Below are positions 59,240 through 64,000 of a stretch of 64,000 nucleotides of DNA, piece after piece. The stretch covers positions 3,472,001 through 3,536,000 of the forward strand of contig CBDDIB010000002.1 in assembly GCA_965228695.1 (NCBI GenBank), written 5' to 3'. The notes under the pieces were generated by a model, which searched no databases, was not told where the DNA came from, and saw only the letters and a program-made list of their open reading frames with translations. The stretch's first letter is position 1. Every line of letters starts with the position of its first letter. The position numbers were made by a program, and so were the translations under genes. This stretch comes from JAJFJD01 sp965228695 (lineage in GTDB: Bacteria > Pseudomonadota > Alphaproteobacteria > UBA8366).

Positions 59240-60736
59240 TCAGCCCTTGGGAGGGCCGCTGAAAAACCGATGGGCCCGTTTGCCAATGCTGAAGAATACC
59301 GTAAGCAAACCAATCGAAACCAGGACTGCCGATACCGGCTCGGCAAAAAAGCCGAGGAAGTTATAGTCGAGCATCGTAAGGGCTTGCGACATGCTGTTCT
59401 CGCCGATCTGACCCAGGATCACGCCCATCACGATAGCCGGGACGGAGTAATCGCTGCGCCGCAGGAAATAGCCCGCGATGCCCGCGATGAACATCGTGTA
59501 AACGTCGAAGACGTTGCCGCGTAGCGCATAGGCGCCGATGGTCGAGAAGACCAGGATGCCCGGCGCCAGCATCGTGAAGGGAATGCGCAGCAGGTGCACG
59601 ATACCCTTCGATTCCACCATGCCCAAGACGAGGATGGCCAAACTCGCCCAGAACATGGAGGCGAACAGGATCCAGACGAGATCATGCGCCTCGACCATGA
59701 TCAGCGGCCCGACTTCCATATCGTGCAGGTTGAACACGCCGATCATCATCGCGGTCAGTGCGCCGCCGGGCAGGCCCAAGGCCAGCAGCGGGATCATCGC
59801 CGCCCCGGTGGCGGCATTGTTGGCGGTCTCCGGCGCCACGACGCCTTCCGGCTCGCCGGTGCCGAATTTTTCCGGCGTCTTGGACCAGCGGACCGCTTCG
59901 TTGTAGGACAGAAAAGCGGCAAGCGTCGCGCCCACGCCGGGCAGGATGCCGCTGAACCAGCCGATGACCGTGGAACGGACCACCGCCCATTTCATCGCCC
60001 AGAATTCCGCAAAAGACGGGTAGCTGACCGAGAGCTTCGGCGACGTATAGGTGCCGCGTACCATCCGCTGCCCTTGAATAAAGACCTCGCTGACGGCAAA
60101 CAGACCCAGGATCAAGGGAATGAACCCCACACCGCCGCGAAGATAGAGCGTGCCGAAATCGTAGCGCGGCGTCGCGCCGACGGGGTCGCTGCCGATCGTG
60201 CCGATCATCAGCCCTAGTCCAAGCGAGAGCCAGCCCTTGGCCAGCGATTTCGAGCCGACGCCGGCGACCACCGTCAGACCGAAGAAGATCAGCGCCGTGA
60301 TCTCGACCGGCCCGAAGGTGGAGACGGCGAAATCCGCGATGGGTTCCGTGGCGATCATCATCAGGACCGCGGATAGCGTGCCGCCGATGGCCGAACAGGT
60401 CACCGCATAGCCGATCGCCTTTGACGGCTCGCCCCGGCGCGTCATCGGATAGCCGTCGAAGGCGGTCGGCGCGTTCTCGACCGACCCCGGAATGTTGAAC
60501 AGAATCGCCGTGATCGCGCCGCCATAAACCCCGGCGACATAGATCACGCCATACAGCATGATGGCGTATTCGGCGGGAATCCAGGCGGTGAAGGGCAGCA
60601 ACACGGCCGCCAGGGTCAGCGCGTTCAAACCCGGGATCGCGCCGAAGACGAGGCCGCCGATCAGCCCGCCGATGAAGATTCCAACCCCGATCGGATCGCT
60701 GAAGAGAAGGGCGGTACCGGTAAGGAAATCCTGCAT
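59240..60736 (-). CDS. tctA: Tripartite tricarboxylate transporter, large permease TctA
   Basis: The 498-residue protein has about 11-12 membrane helices. It contains G-A-I-P-G-L-N-A-L-T-L-A, F-S-G-I-L-P-G-V-G-A-T-L and A-L-G-L-P-G-G-A-L-T-A, the repeated G-x-x-P-G loops of TctA. Such permeases import tri- and dicarboxylates and other organic acids with TctB and the periplasmic TctC. It is the last gene of a minus-strand tctC-tctB-tctA set. Substrate not predictable. Confidence 0.95.
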   Translation of the reverse strand: MQDFLTGTALLFSDPIGVGIFIGGLIGGLVFGAIPGLNALTLAAVLLPFTAWIPAEYAIMLYGVIYVAGVYGGAITAILFNIPGSVENAPTAFDGYPMTRRGEPSKAIGYAVTCSAIGGTLSAVLMMIATEPIADFAVSTFGPVEITALIFFGLTVVAGVGSKSLAKGWLSLGLGLMIGTIGSDPVGATPRYDFGTLYLRGGVGFIPLILGLFAVSEVFIQGQRMVRGTYTSPKLSVSYPSFAEFWAMKWAVVRSTVIGWFSGILPGVGATLAAFLSYNEAVRWSKTPEKFGTGEPEGVVAPETANNAATGAAMIPLLALGLPGGALTAMMIGVFNLHDMEVGPLIMVEAHDLVWILFASMFWASLAILVLGMVESKGIVHLLRIPFTMLAPGILVFSTIGAYALRGNVFDVYTMFIAGIAGYFLRRSDYSVPAIVMGVILGQIGENSMSQALTMLDYNFLGFFAEPVSAVLVSIGLLTVFFSIGKRAHRFFSGPPKG

Positions 60737-60745
60737 CGCCGACGC

Positions 60746-61300
60746 CTACTGAATAACGGCCAGAATTTCGCCGTTGAGGGCATGGAAGAAACCCGCCCCC
60801 ATCGGCAACGGCGTGAAGATCAGCTTGTAGAAGACGACCACAAGCATGGCGTAAAAGCCGAAGCCGAACAGCAGAAGGGTCCGCCAACGCGTCACGCCCA
60901 TCAGCCAAGTAAAGGCGATCAAGAAAAAGGGCGTGACCAGCAGGAAGCCCATCTTGTGCATCGCATAGACCCAAACGAGGGGCAGGACGAACACGCCTAT
61001 GGTGCGCCACGTCACCCCGGTCAGGTCGTCCGGCGCCTCTTCAATGTATTCAGGCGTCTCCCCGGCCTCGTCGCGGGCCGTTTGGGGCATGAAGCGGGAC
61101 ACCAGAAGCACGGCTGCCGCAATCGCCATCCCAACCAGGACAATCCGCGGCCAAAGCGCCGCACCCGGCGGGTAATGGGGCAGGGGAGCGTCGAAATCGA
61201 ACGATAGCCAAAAGACCAACAGGATGGCGCAGCTCCAGGCGACGGCCTCCCAGGTCACCCGATCACGCCAGCCGGCTGCCCGGACCGAATTTTGCGACAT
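60746..61300 (-). CDS. tctB: Tripartite tricarboxylate transporter, small subunit TctB
   Basis: The 184-residue protein has four predicted helices (about residues 17-33, 47-65, 100-130 and 133-160), with L-S-F-D-F-D-A-P-L-P and Y-A-M-H-K-M-G-F. Length and position between tctC and tctA fit TctB. It ends nine bases upstream of tctA. Confidence 0.93.
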   Translation of the reverse strand: MSQNSVRAAGWRDRVTWEAVAWSCAILLVFWLSFDFDAPLPHYPPGAALWPRIVLVGMAIAAAVLLVSRFMPQTARDEAGETPEYIEEAPDDLTGVTWRTIGVFVLPLVWVYAMHKMGFLLVTPFFLIAFTWLMGVTRWRTLLLFGFGFYAMLVVVFYKLIFTPLPMGAGFFHALNGEILAVIQ

Positions 61301-61400
61301 TAGCCAGATATCCCCCCGATTGCAGGAACGGCAGCGCCGCGCCGATCCGCGATAAAGCGCAGATCACGCGCGGCGCAGGTTCGCTAACAGCGTACGGCGA

Positions 61401-62432
61401 CTATTGCAGATCCTTGCGGACGCGCTGTCCCGTCGCCTTGAAGACCTTGGCATAGGTGCCAATGGCTTCGTCAAAGATCTTCGCCATGTCTTTTCCGTTG
61501 TAATAGGAATTGACGATGTCGAGCGCCTTGCGTTTCAGGAAGGCCTGATGGACGTCGCTTTTGTAGGCTTCGGCGAACGCGGCATCGAGATAGTCCTTGA
61601 TCGGTTGCGGCGTGTCGCTCTTGACCCAAAAACTACGGATACGCAGAAGCGGGTTCCACTTCATGCCGTAATCCTTGCCGGTCGCCTTGGTATCGGCAAA
61701 AATCTTAAAGCGGTCGGGCCAGATCGCGATAACCGGCAAAAGTTTTCCGGCTTGGACATGCTTGATCACGTCCCCCGGCTGCTCCATCAAAACGTCGAGC
61801 TTGCCGCCGATCACCGCGCCGTAGCGTTGCGCCGGCTTGTCGAACATCACCTGCTTGGTCTTGATGCCGAAGTGTTCCTCGATCTTGCCCATGGTCGCCA
61901 GCTCCATGGCGACGTTGATGTTCGAGACGTTCAGTTTTCCAGGGTTCGCCTTCGCATAGGCGACGATCTTGTCCCAGTCCGCCTTGCCGTCGGACACGAA
62001 CCGTTCGTCCTTCGGATTCACGAACATCGCGGTCGGCGCAACATTCGTGATTGCGATCGGGGTCAAGTCACGGGTCGGGTGCAGGTCCATATCGCCCGAC
62101 ACGTATTTCGAGGCCATGCCGTCGCCGTGCTGAAGAATCGTGTAGCCGTCGGACGGCGCTTGCTGGAAGTCGGGCAGGCAGTTCACGCCACCGCCGCCCG
62201 GCTTGTTCACCTTGTTGACCTTAACGCCCAGGATCTTCGACAGCGGACCCTGCATGGCCGCAACCGCCTGGTCCGAGCCCCCGCCCTTGCCGAAACACAC
62301 GATGATCGTGATCGGCCGTTTCGGATACGCGCCGGGTTTCTTGAGATCGGCCGCGGACGCAACAGCCGTCATACCGGCCATGGCAAATGCGGCGGCGCCC
62401 GCCATCAATACATGTTTCGCGATAGTTCGCAT
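61401..62432 (-). CDS. tctC: Tripartite tricarboxylate transporter substrate-binding protein TctC
   Basis: The protein has 343 residues from ATG 62430-62432; GGGAGGA is eight bases upstream and too close to the ATG at 62438. Cleavable signal peptide A-M-A-G-M-T-A-V-A-S-A. The mature protein opens with Y-P-K-R-P-I-T-I-I-V and has G-G-G-S-D-Q-A-V. It captures organic acids in the periplasm for the TctBA permease directly downstream. Confidence 0.94.
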   Translation of the reverse strand: MRTIAKHVLMAGAAAFAMAGMTAVASAADLKKPGAYPKRPITIIVCFGKGGGSDQAVAAMQGPLSKILGVKVNKVNKPGGGGVNCLPDFQQAPSDGYTILQHGDGMASKYVSGDMDLHPTRDLTPIAITNVAPTAMFVNPKDERFVSDGKADWDKIVAYAKANPGKLNVSNINVAMELATMGKIEEHFGIKTKQVMFDKPAQRYGAVIGGKLDVLMEQPGDVIKHVQAGKLLPVIAIWPDRFKIFADTKATGKDYGMKWNPLLRIRSFWVKSDTPQPIKDYLDAAFAEAYKSDVHQAFLKRKALDIVNSYYNGKDMAKIFDEAIGTYAKVFKATGQRVRKDLQ

Positions 62433-62616
62433 TGTCATTCCTCCCAAATTGCTGAACGCTTGGCCTTGCGCTTGACGCCACCCGTCTCAGCGGCGTTGGC
62501 AGACCGTTGATCGTCATCCGTGTTGATTCTGGATGATTTACAACATCAGTTTGTTAAGCCGATTTTCTACAACGCCTTGAAAGCCGTCAAGTTGAGCGGC
62601 GGCGGAGTCACCCCGC

Positions 62617-63564
62617 TCATTCCAGCGGCGGCATTTGCCGTTCCTGGCGGGCTTCGTTCATCTGTTCCAGGATGCGCTGGCGCAGCGGCGGCAGGCGATA
62701 GTCGATCGCCCGTTCGATGCGCCGGCAGTCGAGGTTCTGGATCACCGTGTACGGCACCGCATCCGGCTCGTAGCCGATTTCCGCCGACGGGGCATAGTCC
62801 TTCACGATATCGACAACCTCCCGCACGGTGGTCTTGACGTTCCCGGCCACATAGACCGGGAGATCGAGCGTGTCCGCGAAACAGACGCGCACCATGCTGG
62901 CGGCGACATCATCGACATAGACCGCCGGCGTGACCTGGTTCTCGGGCAAGGCGGAGACAACCGGATCGCCGACCGCGGCACCGGAGATAATGCGGGAAAT
63001 CGCCCCGCTGCGGCCGGTAACGCGGCCATGCCCGAAGACCGAAGCGATCCGAAGCCCGCGCGTATCGAGGCCGAAATTCCGGGTGTAGGCGGCGGCGACC
63101 TCTTCGTTCATCAGTTTGGCGTAGCCGTACAGGCTATAGGGGTTCCGCGGCGACGTTTCGTCGACCGCGGCGTCGCCGTATTCGCTTTGATCGCCATAGA
63201 CCGCCATCGATGTGGGGTAGACGACGCGCGAGACGCCGGTATGGCGGGCCGCCTCGAAGAGGTTGTTCGTGCCGCCGACATTCACCGAAAGGCCGAGCGC
63301 CGGCTCGTCCTCGGTCAGCGGGACCAACAACGCGGCCATGTGGATGACGTGTGTCACCGAATGTTGGATCATTACATCGAGAAGATCGTCATAGGCCCGG
63401 ACATCGCAGGCGACACGTTCCAAATTCGGGTCTTCCGCATAGGCCTCCAGACGCGGCTGACCGGCGTCCGTGTCCATCGACACGACCCTGTCTCCCCGGT
63501 CGAGAATATGCCGCGCAATCCGCGCGCCGATCATGCCGCCGCCGCCCGTTACAAGGACCGTCAT
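62617..63564 (-). CDS. NAD-dependent epimerase/dehydratase family protein
   Basis: The 315-residue extended SDR has G-G-G-G-M-I-G-A-R-I (NAD binding) near residue 7, Y-P-T-S-M-A-V-Y, and the catalytic Y-G-Y-A-K. GGGAGGCTC precedes the ATG. Family members act on sugar nucleotides or other substrates; no partner gene indicates which. It lies upstream of the tct genes on the same strand, with a 184-base spacer. Confidence 0.93.
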   Translation of the reverse strand: MTVLVTGGGGMIGARIARHILDRGDRVVSMDTDAGQPRLEAYAEDPNLERVACDVRAYDDLLDVMIQHSVTHVIHMAALLVPLTEDEPALGLSVNVGGTNNLFEAARHTGVSRVVYPTSMAVYGDQSEYGDAAVDETSPRNPYSLYGYAKLMNEEVAAAYTRNFGLDTRGLRIASVFGHGRVTGRSGAISRIISGAAVGDPVVSALPENQVTPAVYVDDVAASMVRVCFADTLDLPVYVAGNVKTTVREVVDIVKDYAPSAEIGYEPDAVPYTVIQNLDCRRIERAIDYRLPPLRQRILEQMNEARQERQMPPLE

Positions 63565-63764
63565 ATGAGCCTCCCGGTAGCTCTATTTGTTTCCGACTCC
63601 GCCCGTTGACCGGAAAGTATAGCGCGGGGTCGGCGATTTCCGGGAATCGGCCGAAAACCAATCTCGATCCCTCTTGCCGTGCTCCGAGCGCGCGGCGTTT
63701 GGCCCGGCTCGCCGCGATGCGCTATCCTTCCGGCCACGCATTGCCAATCGGAAGGAAGCCTTTC

Positions 63765-64000
63765 ATGGCCATCGAAATCACCCCGTGTTCACCGGCGCTC
63801 GGCGCGGAAATTCGTGGCGTCGACCTCTCGCATCCACTGGACGACCAGACCGTTCAGGACCTCAAGGACGCCTGGTTCGAGCATCTGGTCCTGCTGTTCC
63901 GGGACCAGGATCTGAGCGACCATGACCTGGTCCGCTTCAGCAACTATTTCGGCACTTGCGACAAGGCCCCGCCCAACGAAGCGGCGAACAAACTAAGCGA
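63765..64000 (+). CDS. TauD/TfdA family dioxygenase, N-terminal part (runs off right edge)
   Basis: The first 78 residues are visible from ATG 63765, after GGAAGGAAGCC. It opens M-A-I-E-I-T-P-C-S-P-A-L-G-A-E and has G-V-D-L-S-H-P-L-D-D, H-L-V-L-L-F-R-D-Q-D-L and F-S-N-Y-F-G. This is the TauD/TfdA N-terminal pattern; the iron-binding HxD lies beyond the edge. It is the third such dioxygenase in the window. Confidence 0.9.
   Translation, partial: MAIEITPCSPALGAEIRGVDLSHPLDDQTVQDLKDAWFEHLVLLFRDQDLSDHDLVRFSNYFGTCDKAPPNEAANKLS

Noticed and set aside
1..64000. CRISPR array, insertion sequences, prophage, rRNA
   Set aside because: Scanned for regular short direct repeats, transposase/integrase motifs and rRNA signatures; none seen.

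Overview
The window looks like chromosome of a free-living alphaproteobacterium. It has moderately high GC, and convergent genes often overlap by a few bases. The recG / sdhE / mfd neighbourhood is typical of the class. tRNA-Lys has an encoded CCA end, there is a RibH2-type lumazine synthase, and the catabolic repertoire (TauD/TfdA, FAH, NIPSNAP, LLM, TctABC) is the kind seen in Rhodospirillales-like bacteria. I see no rRNA, CRISPR array, insertion sequence, integrase or prophage.

Layout. 1-2.4 kb: a DUF1028 fragment, small membrane and zinc-ribbon proteins, and DoxX with a divergent LysR regulator. 3.3-8.4 kb: ribH behind an FMN riboswitch, a CapK/PaaK-like ligase, an FAH-HpaI operon and a methyltransferase. 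8.4-9.5 kb: a cluster of DnaA-box-like 9-mers, a repeat-built lipoprotein and a PilZ protein. 9.7-33 kb: an accessory catabolic region with amidohydrolase, an orphan molybdopterin dehydrogenase subunit, two TauD/TfdA dioxygenases, maleylacetoacetate isomerase-like and other GSTs, dienelactone hydrolase, NIPSNAP, a catalytically degenerate SDR, a DHA2 efflux pump, bicupin, LLM, Ldh and FAH proteins, a TRAP binding protein, a PLP lyase, a flavin hydroxylase and a disulfide reductase family flavoprotein. 33-39 kb: a 341-residue protein of unknown function behind an AT-rich region, an AAC(6')-like acetyltransferase, an HD-GYP protein and DUF4112. 39-41 kb: an intergenic block with two terminator-bounded candidate small RNAs, tRNA-Lys and a class 3 lipase. 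41-54 kb: glycosyltransferases, a Crp/Fnr regulator, a type III PKS with an ICMT-like methyltransferase, DUF502, recG, sdhE, mfd, a DsbA-family protein and an Hpt-like protein. 54-64 kb: an acyl-CoA ligase / SDR / NIPSNAP / acyl-CoA dehydrogenase operon, a VOC protein, a TctCBA tripartite transporter, an NAD-dependent epimerase and the start of another TauD/TfdA dioxygenase.

How it works together. Most accessory genes fit uptake (TctABC, TRAP binding protein), activation (CoA ligases, hydroxylases, dioxygenases) and degradation (FAH, HpaI aldolase, DLH, isomerase, acyl-CoA dehydrogenase) of organic and aromatic acids. They are scattered as one- to four-gene units, not one pathway operon. The housekeeping core is DNA repair (RecG, Mfd), SdhE flavinylation and riboflavin synthesis, which suits a cell with many flavoproteins.

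The most unusual signals are non-coding: the tandem candidate sRNAs near 39.2-39.5 kb, the DnaA-box cluster near 8.5 kb, a multi-hairpin intergenic structure near 29.8 kb, and an orphan terminator near 37.1 kb. All functions are read from sequence motifs; no database search was run.
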